Shown here one piece after another: positions 45,694 to 54,890 of a stretch of DNA of 64,000 nt. The position numbers and the translations under genes are program-made. Every line of letters begins with the position of its first letter. Within the stretch, counting starts at the first letter, position 1. A model generated the notes under the pieces. It had not been told where the DNA came from and did not search any database. It was given only the letters and a program-made list of their open reading frames with translations. Origin of the DNA: Rhodoplanes sp. Z2-YC6860 (GTDB lineage Bacteria > Pseudomonadota > Alphaproteobacteria > Rhizobiales > Xanthobacteraceae); the NCBI RefSeq assembly GCF_001579845.1, contig NZ_CP007440.1, forward strand, positions 6,408,029-6,472,028, written 5' to 3'.

Positions 45694-46866
45694 CTAGCGT
45701 GGCAAACCGAGGCCGCGCGTGGCGACGACGTTGCGGGTGATGTCGAAGCCACCGGCCGCGAACTGGAAATAGAGATGGTCCCGGTATTCGACCTCCACCT
45801 CGCCTTCGAGCGGCGCCCATGGCGATCCGTGGCGAAGCGGCGCAAACGGCCCGAGCAGTTCCAGCCCGGACACGTCGAGCCGCCGCGCCGTCTCGCGCTT
45901 CACCAGCAGGGCGAGCGACGTCTCGTGCTGCGGCCGCAGGCCCTTGGCATGGAGGCAGGCCAGCCAATAGCTCATGACCTTGGCGCCTTCGGCCTCGATC
46001 GCAAGCCGCACCAGCTCGTCCTGCACCAGCGGATCGTCGATCAGCCGCCCGCCCTCGCGCTCCTTCGTGCACCAGGCCAGCAGACGGTCGAACTGATAGC
46101 TGACCAGTCCCGGGCTTGAGAGCGCAGCGCGCTCGAAGTCGATCGCCCCCATCACGGTCTTCCAGCCTTGATGGACCTCGCCGACCAGCATCGAACGCGG
46201 CACCCGCACCTGATCGAAATGCACCGCATGGTGAGTCCACCCGGCGAGCGTCGGATATTTGGTGATGGTGATGCCCGGGCTCTTCATGTCGATGATGAAC
46301 ATGGAAAGCCCGCGATGCTTCGACGAGGCCGAGTCGCTACGCGTCAGCACCCAGCCGTAGTCGGCCATGTGCGCGTCGCTGGAAAACGCTTTCTGCCCCG
46401 TGACGACGAAATGGTCGCCGTCTTCGACCGCACGCACCTTGACGTTGGCGAGATCGGACCCTGCCTCGGGCTCGCTGTAACCGACGAACCAGGACAGCTC
46501 GCCGCGGATGATCCGCGGCAGGAACTCGGCCTTCTGCGCCTCGGAGCCAAGCGCCATAAGCGCGTTCGGAATGTAGGTGATCGCGCGGTCGAGACCCGGC
46601 GCGCGGTGATACTCCATCTCGTCCCAGAAGATCGCCTGATAGACACGGCTGCGGCCGCCACCACCGTATTCCTTCGGCCAGCCCATGCCGATATAGCCGG
46701 CTGCGCCGAGCTTGCGGCGGAACGCCTTGGTGAACTCGGCGGTCCACATGCCCTGCTCGGCGAGATCGCGATGGGCCTCCCACACCGCCGGCGTGATCTC
46801 GCGCCGAAGGAATGCGCGCACCTCGTCGCGAAACGCCGCCTCTTCCGCCGTGAATTTCAAATCCAT
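45694..46866 (-). CDS. Acyl-CoA dehydrogenase, subunit/copy 1
   Basis: This is a 390-residue acyl-CoA dehydrogenase family protein with the typical start DLKFTAEEAAFRDEVRAFLR. GYSEPEAGSDLANVKVRA contacts the flavin, and FDITRNVVATRGLGLPR is the C-terminal helix. It is unlike its neighbour at 44502 in sequence, so the two look like distinct subunits rather than a recent duplication. Confidence 0.92.
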   Translation of the reverse strand: MDLKFTAEEAAFRDEVRAFLRREITPAVWEAHRDLAEQGMWTAEFTKAFRRKLGAAGYIGMGWPKEYGGGGRSRVYQAIFWDEMEYHRAPGLDRAITYIPNALMALGSEAQKAEFLPRIIRGELSWFVGYSEPEAGSDLANVKVRAVEDGDHFVVTGQKAFSSDAHMADYGWVLTRSDSASSKHRGLSMFIIDMKSPGITITKYPTLAGWTHHAVHFDQVRVPRSMLVGEVHQGWKTVMGAIDFERAALSSPGLVSYQFDRLLAWCTKEREGGRLIDDPLVQDELVRLAIEAEGAKVMSYWLACLHAKGLRPQHETSLALLVKRETARRLDVSGLELLGPFAPLRHGSPWAPLEGEVEVEYRDHLYFQFAAGGFDITRNVVATRGLGLPR

Positions 46867-46883
46867 CGGGTGTCTCGTTCGCT

Positions 46884-48107
46884 CTAGGACAGGACGCCGC
46901 CGGCTTCGAGGCGCTGATACTCGGCTTCGTCAATACCGAGCAGTCCGGTGAGAATGTCGTGGGTGTGTTCGCCGAGCAGCGGCGCGTGGTTGTATTGCAC
47001 GCCGAGACTGTCCATCTGCCACGGCAGACCGAGCTGCCGGTGCGGACCGGCGGTCGGATGATCGATCGTGATCACGCTGCCATGGGCTTGAAGCTGCGGA
47101 TCGTCGATCAGCTGATCGCAGCGCAGCACCGGCCCTGCCGGCACGCCGGCCGCCTGGAGCTTGTCCACTGCCTCGTTCACGCCGATCTGCCGCGTCCAGC
47201 TTTCGACGGCCGCGTCGAGAATGCCGACATGCGTCACACGGCCTTCCGCGCTGGCGAACCGCGGGTCGCCGAGCCATTCGGCATGTCCCGACGCACGACA
47301 CAACAAACGCCATTCCTCGTCGTTGTCGACGCTGATTGCGATCCAGGTGTCTGCATCGCGGCACGGATAGATGCCGTAGGGCGCCTTGAGCTTGTCACGG
47401 TTGCCCATCCGTTTCGGGTCGGCGTCGTTCAAGGTGACGTCGATGACGGCCTCAGGGATCAGCGTCATCATCGCCTCGTACATTGCCAGATCGATGAACT
47501 GGCCCTGCCCTGTCTGGTTGCGGTGATGCAGCGCCGCCATGATAGCGAACATGCCGTAAGTGCCGCTCAGCGGATCGGGCAGCACGCCGCCGAGGATCCT
47601 CGGCTCGCCATCGAGATAACCCGTCACATCGGCAACGCCGCTGAACAGATTCACCGCGCTGTGCAGGCCTCTGGCATGCTTCATCGGGCCGGAACGGCCG
47701 AACGCTCCGCACGACACCATGACGATGCCGGGATTGAGCTTGCCGATGACGTCGTAGCCGAGGCCGAGCTTCTCCAGGACGCCGGTCGAGAAATTGTCGA
47801 CCATCACGTCGACCTTGCCGGCCAGACGCCGAACGATATCGCGGCCGGCCGCGGTGGTCATATCGAGCGTGCAGCTCTTCTTCGCGGCGCAAATCTGGTT
47901 GAAGTAGCCGCTGCCATCCGGATTGCCCTCGAGACCTGGCTTGAACGGCGGGGCCGTGCGCGACGTCATCCGCCGGCGCGACTCCACGACGATCACCTCA
48001 GCGCCCAGCCAGGCGAGCCACAGCGCGCAGAACGGCATGGCGATGAACTGCCCGAGATCGAGCACGCGAACGCCGTCGAGCGGCATCGGCCGGGACGTTG
48101 CACTCAT
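46884..48107 (-). CDS. Type III CoA-transferase, subunit A
   Basis: This is a 407-residue CaiB/BaiF-family protein. LDGVRVLDLGQFIAMPFCALWLAWLGAEVIVVES opens the fold, and VDVMVDNFSTGVLEKLGLGYD and GAFGRSGPMK follow. The aspartate at the expected active site is visible in GGVLPDPLSGTYG. It overlaps the second CoA-transferase by 4 bp. It probably activates the imported acid together with that partner. Confidence 0.92.
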   Translation of the reverse strand: MSATSRPMPLDGVRVLDLGQFIAMPFCALWLAWLGAEVIVVESRRRMTSRTAPPFKPGLEGNPDGSGYFNQICAAKKSCTLDMTTAAGRDIVRRLAGKVDVMVDNFSTGVLEKLGLGYDVIGKLNPGIVMVSCGAFGRSGPMKHARGLHSAVNLFSGVADVTGYLDGEPRILGGVLPDPLSGTYGMFAIMAALHHRNQTGQGQFIDLAMYEAMMTLIPEAVIDVTLNDADPKRMGNRDKLKAPYGIYPCRDADTWIAISVDNDEEWRLLCRASGHAEWLGDPRFASAEGRVTHVGILDAAVESWTRQIGVNEAVDKLQAAGVPAGPVLRCDQLIDDPQLQAHGSVITIDHPTAGPHRQLGLPWQMDSLGVQYNHAPLLGEHTHDILTGLLGIDEAEYQRLEAGGVLS

Positions 48108-49315
48108 GACACGGCCCTCTCCGGCTCATCGAGCAGCATGGCGTTATGCTCGCCCAATCGCGGCGCGGGGAGCCGCATCGTCCACGGCGTCGCCCGCATG
48201 GTGAACGGCGCGCCGGGCATCTTGGCGCGACGATGGCCGATTTCGATATCGACCACGCTGTTGCGCGCCGCGACCTGATCGCACTGGACGAGCTTTCGCA
48301 CCGGATAGAATTGGAAGATCGGAAGCTGGGTCTGGTTGGCGAGGCCGTAAAGTTCCTCGCCCGACAGCGTCATCGTCCAGTCGATCAACCGCATGCGCAG
48401 CTCGATCCAGTTTTCCGTGCGCGCCGGGCTGGTGGCGAACTGCGGCGTGCCGGCCCACGCCGGACTGCCCATGGCCTCGACCAGACGCTCCCAATGCACG
48501 TCCATCGGAGCCGGGATCGTGACGTAGCCGTCCTTGCACGGCAGATAGAAGTTCGGCATGCGGCCGATCGTTGTCGGATTGAGCAGGCGATTGTACGTGC
48601 CGCCCCAATAGGAATACGTGGTGACGTCGCGATGCTGCATGGACGCTACCGCGGCCTGCTGGCTCACATCCAGATGACATCCCTGCTGTGTCTTGGCACG
48701 CCCGAGAAGCGCCGTCAGGCTCGCGAGGCCGGCGCACAGACCAGCGATGGTCTCGGCGGTGAAGGATGATGGATGCAGCGGCGGCTCGTGCTCAAGATCG
48801 TTCGCGGCGTCGGGCATCCCGGGCGTGCTGTAGGCAATGCCGCCCATTGCATAGGTCACCAGTTCGTCGCCGCGCCGGTTGGCCCAAGGCCCTTTCATTC
48901 CAAACGGTGTGATCGTGGTGACGATCAATCGCGGATATCGGGCCCGGAGTTCCGCCGGCATGAGGCCGGCCGCGCGCAGGCGCTCGATCGGAAGATTGGT
49001 GACGAAGATGTCGGCCGGCGCCAGAAGACGGTCCAGCGCCTTTCGTCCATCAGCGCTCGCGCAATCGAGGACGACACCCCGCTTGTTGATGTTGAGATAG
49101 AGAAACAGCCCGCTTGCCTCGGGATCGGGCCGGCCATCGGGGAACGGTCCGCGACGCCGGCTGGAATCGCCGTCAGGTCCCTCCACCTTGATGACCTCGG
49201 CGCCGAAGTCGCCAAGCAGCTTGGCAGCGTACGGTCCCGCCGTGCCGTCGCCGAGCTCGACGACAGAAAGCCCGGCAAGCGGCCCGACAGCGGGAATTTG
49301 CGATGCAACGTTCAT
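48104..49315 (-). CDS. Type III CoA-transferase, subunit B
   Basis: This is a 403-residue CaiB/BaiF-family protein: LAGLSVVELGDGTAGPYAAKLLGDFGAEVIKVEG, then DIFVTNLPIERLRAAG and TPFGMKGPWANR. By eye the active-site aspartate position reads SFTAETIAG, that is glutamate. The pair at 46884-49315 therefore looks like one catalytic and one supporting subunit, as in benzylsuccinate CoA-transferase BbsEF. Confidence 0.9.
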   Translation of the reverse strand: MNVASQIPAVGPLAGLSVVELGDGTAGPYAAKLLGDFGAEVIKVEGPDGDSSRRRGPFPDGRPDPEASGLFLYLNINKRGVVLDCASADGRKALDRLLAPADIFVTNLPIERLRAAGLMPAELRARYPRLIVTTITPFGMKGPWANRRGDELVTYAMGGIAYSTPGMPDAANDLEHEPPLHPSSFTAETIAGLCAGLASLTALLGRAKTQQGCHLDVSQQAAVASMQHRDVTTYSYWGGTYNRLLNPTTIGRMPNFYLPCKDGYVTIPAPMDVHWERLVEAMGSPAWAGTPQFATSPARTENWIELRMRLIDWTMTLSGEELYGLANQTQLPIFQFYPVRKLVQCDQVAARNSVVDIEIGHRRAKMPGAPFTMRATPWTMRLPAPRLGEHNAMLLDEPERAVS

Positions 49316-49318
49316 GAA

Positions 49319-50431
49319 CTAGCTCCGCATCGCGGCCAGGCGATCCAGCCCCGCTTCGGCTTCCGTCACCATCGACATCAGAATGTCGCGCGCCGGACGC
49401 TTGCGCGTGAGCATGCCGGCAATCTGTCCGGCGGGATTGTTGATCAGTTCATGACGGCCGGCAGCCTCTGCTGCCGCGATGAGGTCATCCATCAACACGC
49501 CCTGGAGCGGCATCGGCAGCGATCGCAGACCCGATTCATCCCAGGCCTTGATGACGTCGTTGCGGTAGTCGCGCGCCGTCTTGCCCGTGTAGGCGCGCGT
49601 GATGACGAAGTCCTCGGTGCTGCCGCAGATGATCTCCTGCTGGTGCGCCGGATAGAGGTGAGATTCCTCGGCGAGCAGGAATGCCGTGCCGACCCAGGCG
49701 CCCACCGCTCCGAGCGCCAGCGCCGCGAGAAGCGTGCGGCCGTCTGCGATCGCGCCGGCAGCGATGACCGGCACAGGGCTGACGGCGTCAACGACCATTG
49801 GGATGAGCGGAAAATTCGCGACGGTCCCGGTGTGACCGCCGGCCTCGTAACCCTGCGCGATCACATAATCCACGCCGGCGGCCACCTGCCGCTTGGCGTT
49901 GCGGACGTTGCCGACCAGGCCCAGCACCTTCATGCCGGCCTGATGCGCCAGCGGCACCACCCAGGCCGGATCGCCGAGGCCCGCGGCGAACACCGCGATC
50001 CGCTCCTCCAGACAGACGTCGACCTGACGACGGATGAAGTCCGCCGACATCACGCCGGCCGACGGCATGACCGGCTTGAGCCCGAACTTCTCGACCAGCG
50101 AACGAGAGAAAGCCATGTGCTGAGGATGATCGCGCTCGATCCGCGCTCGCATTTCGGCACGGTCCGGCGTCGCCGCCGCCATGCTGGCCGGGAGCAGCAA
50201 ATCCACGCCGAACGGCCGACCGGTGAGATTGCGGACCTTGCGGATGCGGCGGCGGACCTCATCGCCGTCGAGCCAGGAGCAACCGAGAATTCCCATGCCG
50301 CCGGCTTCACACACCGCCGCCACGAGTTCGGGCGGCGTGGCATGTCCTTTGACGCCCATGCCGGCGAGAAAGATCGGATACTCGATCTTCAGATCGTCAC
50401 AGAGACTTGTATGCAGCACGCTTTTGCTCAT
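49319..50431 (-). CDS. Nitronate monooxygenase-like FMN protein
   Basis: This is a 370-residue TIM-barrel flavoprotein of the 2-nitropropane dioxygenase family. YPIFLAGMGVKGHATPPELVAAVCEAGGMGILG and the FMN/active-site YEAGGHTGTVANF with its histidine are clear, and PVPVIAAGAIADGRTL contacts the phosphate. Family members oxidise nitronates or act as enoyl-reductase or dehydrogenase-like enzymes. Its position directly after the permeases suggests early processing of the imported compound. Confidence 0.9.
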   Translation of the reverse strand: MSKSVLHTSLCDDLKIEYPIFLAGMGVKGHATPPELVAAVCEAGGMGILGCSWLDGDEVRRRIRKVRNLTGRPFGVDLLLPASMAAATPDRAEMRARIERDHPQHMAFSRSLVEKFGLKPVMPSAGVMSADFIRRQVDVCLEERIAVFAAGLGDPAWVVPLAHQAGMKVLGLVGNVRNAKRQVAAGVDYVIAQGYEAGGHTGTVANFPLIPMVVDAVSPVPVIAAGAIADGRTLLAALALGAVGAWVGTAFLLAEESHLYPAHQQEIICGSTEDFVITRAYTGKTARDYRNDVIKAWDESGLRSLPMPLQGVLMDDLIAAAEAAGRHELINNPAGQIAGMLTRKRPARDILMSMVTEAEAGLDRLAAMRS

Positions 50432-50446
50432 TTGCCGTCTCGACGT

Positions 50447-51364
50447 TCACGGAAAGTCGCGTTGCAGTTTGGGATCGAGCAGATCGCGAATGGCGTCACC
50501 GAGCAGGTTCGACGCCAGAACCATCAGGAAGATCGCAAGCCCCGGGAAAATAACGATCCAGGGCGCGACCAGCGCCAACGATGTGGCGGAACCGGACATC
50601 ATCAAGCCCCACGAGGCTTCCGGCTCTTGGATGCCGGCGCCGAGATAATCGAGCGCCGCCTCCTGCACGACCGCCAGACCGAGATAGGCCGTGGCGATGA
50701 TCAGCAACGGCGCCATGGTGTTCGGCAGGATGTGGCGGAGCATGATGCGCGTGCTGCTGCACCCGGTGGCGCGGGCTGCCTCGATGAACATGGTGGCCTT
50801 GAGCACGAGCACACTGGAGCGCGCGATGCGCGAGGCGCGAGGAATGATCGGCATCGCCAGTGCGATGATCACATTGTGCAACGCCGGCCCGAGCACCGCC
50901 GCCATCGCCAGCGCGAGCAGCAACATGGGGAATGCCAGCATCGCATCCATGACGCGTTGCGCCACGGCGTCGGTCCAGCCGCCGCGATAGCCCGCGACGA
51001 TGCCGATGGCAGCGCCGACCACGACACCGAGCAGGCTGGCGCCGAGCCCAACCAGCAGCGATACGCGGGCTCCGTAAATCAAGCGGGACAGGATATCGCG
51101 GCCGAATGCGTCGGTGCCGAGCCAGTAGGTCGAACTCGGCGGGCTGTAGAGCGCCGCCGTGTCGCCATCGACCGGATCGTACGGCGCGAGGTACGGCGCG
51201 CCCACGGCCAGCACGACGATCACGATCAGCACCACGGCGCCGAACACACCGAGCGGATGCCGCCGGCTGATGCGACCCAACGTCAGCAGCCGGCTCTCGT
51301 GCCGCAGCTCCGCCGGGATTGCGCGAGCGCCTTCCATGAGTTGTGGGGAGCTCACCGCACTCAT
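50447..51364 (-). CDS. ABC transporter permease, DppC/OppC type
   Basis: This is a 305-residue inner-membrane permease. YWLGTDAFGRDILSRLIYGARVSLLVG is diagnostic, with the coupling loop EAARATGCSSTRIMLRHILPNTMAPLL. The start at 51364 overlaps the DppB-type stop (ATGA). The end LGDAIRDLLDPKLQRDFP is the usual C-terminus. Confidence 0.94.
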   Translation of the reverse strand: MSAVSSPQLMEGARAIPAELRHESRLLTLGRISRRHPLGVFGAVVLIVIVVLAVGAPYLAPYDPVDGDTAALYSPPSSTYWLGTDAFGRDILSRLIYGARVSLLVGLGASLLGVVVGAAIGIVAGYRGGWTDAVAQRVMDAMLAFPMLLLALAMAAVLGPALHNVIIALAMPIIPRASRIARSSVLVLKATMFIEAARATGCSSTRIMLRHILPNTMAPLLIIATAYLGLAVVQEAALDYLGAGIQEPEASWGLMMSGSATSLALVAPWIVIFPGLAIFLMVLASNLLGDAIRDLLDPKLQRDFP

Positions 51365-52323
51365 TGTGCCACCCGCACCCGGGTGCGCGGATCGAGCCAC
51401 CCGTAAATCAGGTCGACGGTGAGATTGCCGAGCACGACGATCCCGGCCAGGACAAGCACGATGCCTTGGGCTGCCGGATAGTCGCGGTTGAGGATCGACG
51501 CCACCACGTACTGGCCGAGGCCCGGCACGCTGAACACCGCTTCGGTGATGATCAAACCGCCGAACAACGCCGAGAATTCAAAACCGATCAGCGTGACGAC
51601 CGGCAGAAGCCCATTGCTCAGCCCATGACGGACCACGACATTCCATTCGGACAGGCCCTTGGCGCGCGCGGTCCGGATATAATCCTCGCCCAGCACTTCG
51701 AGCATGATCGATCGCGTCATGCGCGCGACCAGCGCCAGTTGACGCAACCCCACCGCCAGCGCCGGCCAGAACAGTTGCGCCAGACTCTTGCCGGGGCTGA
51801 CCCAGAACGGTTCCCAGAACAGCGGCGCGCTCCACTGAAAGAGCGCAACGAGCCCCAGGATCAGGATCAGTCCGATCCAGAACGACGGCGCCGCAAGACC
51901 GCCGATGCTCACGGCCTGCAACGTGCGATCAATCCAGGTCCCCGCATAACGGGCCGACAGCACGCCGGCCGGAATGCCGAGGCACACCGCGATCAGGGTT
52001 GCCATCACGACGATCTGCGCCGTGTACGGAAACCGTCGCGCGATATCCTGCGCAACCGGATTGCCGGTCCGCAGCGACGTTCCAAGATCGAACGTGGCGA
52101 CGTGGCCGGCCCAGTCGCCGAACTGGACGACCAGCGGCCGGTCGAGGCCCATCTTGCTGCGGACCTGGGCGAGTTCTTCCTCCGACACCACGCCGGCGCC
52201 GGCACCGCTCAGCATCACGGCGGCATCGCCCGGGATCACGCGCATGATAACGAACACCATCACTGCGACCCCGAACAGGGTCACGACACCGGTCGCCAGG
52301 CGCTGGACGACAAAACTAAACAT
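51361..52323 (-). CDS. ABC transporter permease, DppB/OppB type
   Basis: This is a 320-residue inner-membrane permease. VQRLATGVVTLFGVAVMVFVIMRVIPGD opens it, and MTRSIMLEVLGEDYIRTARAKGLSEWNVVVRHGLSNGLLP is the coupling loop. It has LGQYVVASILNRDYPAAQG near the end. It lies 24 bp after the binding protein gene and needs the OppD/OppF-type ATPases at 54891-56878. Confidence 0.94.
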   Translation of the reverse strand: MFSFVVQRLATGVVTLFGVAVMVFVIMRVIPGDAAVMLSGAGAGVVSEEELAQVRSKMGLDRPLVVQFGDWAGHVATFDLGTSLRTGNPVAQDIARRFPYTAQIVVMATLIAVCLGIPAGVLSARYAGTWIDRTLQAVSIGGLAAPSFWIGLILILGLVALFQWSAPLFWEPFWVSPGKSLAQLFWPALAVGLRQLALVARMTRSIMLEVLGEDYIRTARAKGLSEWNVVVRHGLSNGLLPVVTLIGFEFSALFGGLIITEAVFSVPGLGQYVVASILNRDYPAAQGIVLVLAGIVVLGNLTVDLIYGWLDPRTRVRVAQ

Positions 52324-52347
52324 TCACCCTCTTGCGCGTCGCGCCGC

Positions 52348-53991
52348 TCAGGCGTCGAGCCAGACCTTGTCCATCTGCATGTTGGCGTAGATATCGGGTA
52401 GCGCGATCCAGCCTTTGACGGAATTGGAATAGGCCGCGCCGTAGCCGACCCAGGCCAGGTTGACCTGGTAGTAGGTTTTCAGGAATTCGAGCTGGAACTT
52501 CTTGATCAGGGCGGCGCGCTTCTGCGGATCTGGCTCCCGGGACTGCTCACGGAAAAGATTGTCGAGCGCGTCGTCTTTCCAGTTGCCGTAGTTGCGGCCG
52601 CCGTAGCTGGTGTAGCCCTCGCCGAAGATCTGGTCCGGCACCGAGCCGCCCATCGCGACCGAATGCGCCACGAGTTGGAAGTCGCCCTTGGTTTCCATCG
52701 AGTAGAACGATCCGGTGTCGCGGACGTCCACCGTGGCGTCGAGTCCGACGGTCTTGAGTTGAGCGGCGACATTGATGGCGGAATCGCGGAATGCCGGAAG
52801 ATCGCCGCGTGTGATGATGACGATCTTGAAGCCCCTGGGCACGCCGGCCTGCTCCAGCAACGCCATCGCCTTTTGCCGGTTGGCCGCGACATTGCCGCCG
52901 AGGCCCGGCAATGTATCGTAACCGCCGAACTTCTTGATCTCGTCTACGCTCAAACTGTACGGGCTGTTTGGCGGCATCAGGCCAATGCTGTGGTAGAACG
53001 CGCCGGTGAGCGGCCCGACGGTCTTGATGAAGGCGTCGCGGTCCATCGCCAGCGACAGCGCCTCGCGGACCCGGATGTCATCGAACGGCTTGCGCTGCAC
53101 GTTCGGGATCAGATTGACGAATGTCGGCGTCGGTCTGCGCAATTCGGTGATGCCGGGAACCTTGCGCAGCGTCGCCAGCACCGACTCGTTCGGAAAGAAG
53201 AAACCAGCATCGAGCCGCTTGCCTTGCAACGCCGCGCCGCGTTCGACCTCGCCCTTGATCGGGAAGAACTGGATCTTGTCGAGGTAGGCCGGCTCGCCGA
53301 AATATTTATCGAACCGCGTCAGCTCGTAGATCTGCCCGTCGATCGCCTGCGACAGACGGAACGGCCCGGTGCCCACGATCTGCCGCTTCATCCCCACGCC
53401 TTGCGCATCGAGCGGTTCGCAGACCTTCCGCGGCACGATCACGTTGTAGGGATTGCTCACCATGAACAGGAAATCGGGCTGCGGCTCCGAAAGGTGAATC
53501 ACCACCGTCGCCGGATCGCTCGCTTCCATCGAAGCGATGTTGCCGAGCAGTCCCTTGCGCGGGCTGATGATGCCGCGCGGCGGCTTGCGGATGCGATCGA
53601 GGCTGAAGATGACGTCGTCGGCCGTCAGCGGCGTTCCATCGTGGAATACGACGTTGCGGTGGAGATGGAAGGTGACCGTCTTGCCGTCGGCCGAGATGTC
53701 CCATTTCTCGGCGAGGTCCGCGACGAGACGGTTGTAGTCGTGCGGATCGGCGCGCAGCAGCGTCGAGTAACACGGCGAGCCTACGAACTGGGTCAAGTAT
53801 GTCGCCGACTGATGGACGTCGAAATCGGGAGGATCGCCGCCGTTGCTGACGCGGAGTGTGCCGCCGCGTTTTGGCGTTTGCGCCGCAGCCCAGCGGGGTG
53901 TCGCCGCGAGAGCGGCAACTGCTCCTCCCGCCGTCTTGAGGGCGTCACGCCGGCTGATGGCACCGCATTCCAAAGGACGCCGTATCCGCAT
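52348..53991 (-). CDS. Opp/Dpp-type substrate-binding protein
   Basis: This is a 547-residue periplasmic protein of family 5. The Tat signal ISRRDALKTAGGAVAALAA is followed by the mature TPKRGGTLRVSNGGDPPDFDVHQ. GGGGAG six bases before the ATG at 53991 supports that start over an upstream TTG. It follows the TetR gene after 28 bp and leads the catabolic operon. In this family many ligands are not peptides; a nitrogenous or bulky acid would fit the enzymes downstream. Confidence 0.94.
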   Translation of the reverse strand: MRIRRPLECGAISRRDALKTAGGAVAALAATPRWAAAQTPKRGGTLRVSNGGDPPDFDVHQSATYLTQFVGSPCYSTLLRADPHDYNRLVADLAEKWDISADGKTVTFHLHRNVVFHDGTPLTADDVIFSLDRIRKPPRGIISPRKGLLGNIASMEASDPATVVIHLSEPQPDFLFMVSNPYNVIVPRKVCEPLDAQGVGMKRQIVGTGPFRLSQAIDGQIYELTRFDKYFGEPAYLDKIQFFPIKGEVERGAALQGKRLDAGFFFPNESVLATLRKVPGITELRRPTPTFVNLIPNVQRKPFDDIRVREALSLAMDRDAFIKTVGPLTGAFYHSIGLMPPNSPYSLSVDEIKKFGGYDTLPGLGGNVAANRQKAMALLEQAGVPRGFKIVIITRGDLPAFRDSAINVAAQLKTVGLDATVDVRDTGSFYSMETKGDFQLVAHSVAMGGSVPDQIFGEGYTSYGGRNYGNWKDDALDNLFREQSREPDPQKRAALIKKFQLEFLKTYYQVNLAWVGYGAAYSNSVKGWIALPDIYANMQMDKVWLDA

Positions 53992-54019
53992 CGCCAACTC
54001 CCCTCAGTCGCGAGGTCCC

Positions 54020-54760
54020 CTAGGTTATGAGCATCCGATGATCGTTGTTCGTGCCGTTGTGACGTCGCCCGCGACGGAGCGGTGCGGCCCGCGCAGCGCC
54101 GTCACGGCGCAGCCCTCGCAAGAAGTATTCCACCATGTCGTCCGCGATCTCGTCGGCGTGAAGCGGACCGTTCGGCCGATACCACTTCGGGATCCAGTTG
54201 ATCGCACCGAGGATGGCGAAGCCGGCCAGCTTGACGTTGTCGCACTCGAACTCGCCCGCCCGGACGCCCTCCTCGATCAAGCCGCGCACGCCGCGCTCCA
54301 GCTGGTCGCGCTTGGCGACGTACTGCTTCCGCTGCTCGGGCCAGAAGCTTTCCAGATCGGTCTGCAGGATGCTGCCGAAGCCGTCATCCAGCACGCCGTG
54401 AATGTGACCGGTGAGCAGGATTCGCAGCCGCCCGGCTGGCGTGCCTCCGGCATTCGCCGCCTGCTTCAAGGCGCGCAGGCTGACGTCCACGCAACGCATG
54501 TGGCACTGGTACAAAATGTCCTGCTTGTCCTTGAAGTAGTAATACAAATTGCCCTTGGTCATCCCAAGTTCGTTGGCGATGTCCTGAATGGTCAGCGACG
54601 ACAATCCTGAATTCCGCAACACGTTGCCGACGCTCCGCAGGATCGCTTCCCGGCGCTGTCCCTTCAGTCCGGGCGCGCCGTTCCAGCGCACCGGCTTCTT
54701 TTTGGCCCCGCGCCCCGAACCGCCTTTCGCCCTGGAAGGTCGAGCCTTGCCCTGTGCCAT
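54020..54760 (-). CDS. TetR family transcriptional regulator
   Basis: This is a 246-residue repressor. The N-terminus is a basic, probably flexible tail of about 30 residues. The helix-turn-helix is LTIQDIANELGMTKGNLYYYFKDKQDIL. The ligand domain ends with a second basic tail. It is the first gene of the leftward unit, 27 bp behind the site at 54782-54807. Acyl-CoA-responsive TetR proteins commonly control such operons, so a CoA ester is the likely inducer. Confidence 0.92.
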   Translation of the reverse strand: MAQGKARPSRAKGGSGRGAKKKPVRWNGAPGLKGQRREAILRSVGNVLRNSGLSSLTIQDIANELGMTKGNLYYYFKDKQDILYQCHMRCVDVSLRALKQAANAGGTPAGRLRILLTGHIHGVLDDGFGSILQTDLESFWPEQRKQYVAKRDQLERGVRGLIEEGVRAGEFECDNVKLAGFAILGAINWIPKWYRPNGPLHADEIADDMVEYFLRGLRRDGAARAAPLRRGRRHNGTNNDHRMLIT

Positions 54761-54781
54761 GCGGGATTTGAACCGGTGTTT

Positions 54782-54807
54782 AAAATTTTGACCGAGTGTT
54801 CAATTCT
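54782..54807 (-). promoter_or_regulatory. Predicted TetR operator, copy 1
   Basis: The core TTTGACCGAGTGTTCAA (54787-54803) is an imperfect palindrome with TTGACC and GTTCAA arms. A 26-bp window matches 57073-57098 at 22 positions and the 17-bp core at 16. It lies just before the TetR start, the classic place for self-repression and control of the operon. Confidence 0.7.
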
Positions 54808-54890
54808 CACTTCGCCGTAAGACGCTGTCAACGCCGTTTGGCGTATTTTGCTCGGACGCGATGTCGCGATCCTGCGAACTGCAGCCTCGG

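Noticed and set aside
48773-51406. Plus-strand open frame of about 880 codons opposite the CoA-transferase, NMO and DppC-type genes
   Set aside because: Low-complexity Arg/His/Asp/Gln composition typical of antisense shadow; spans three real minus-strand genes.
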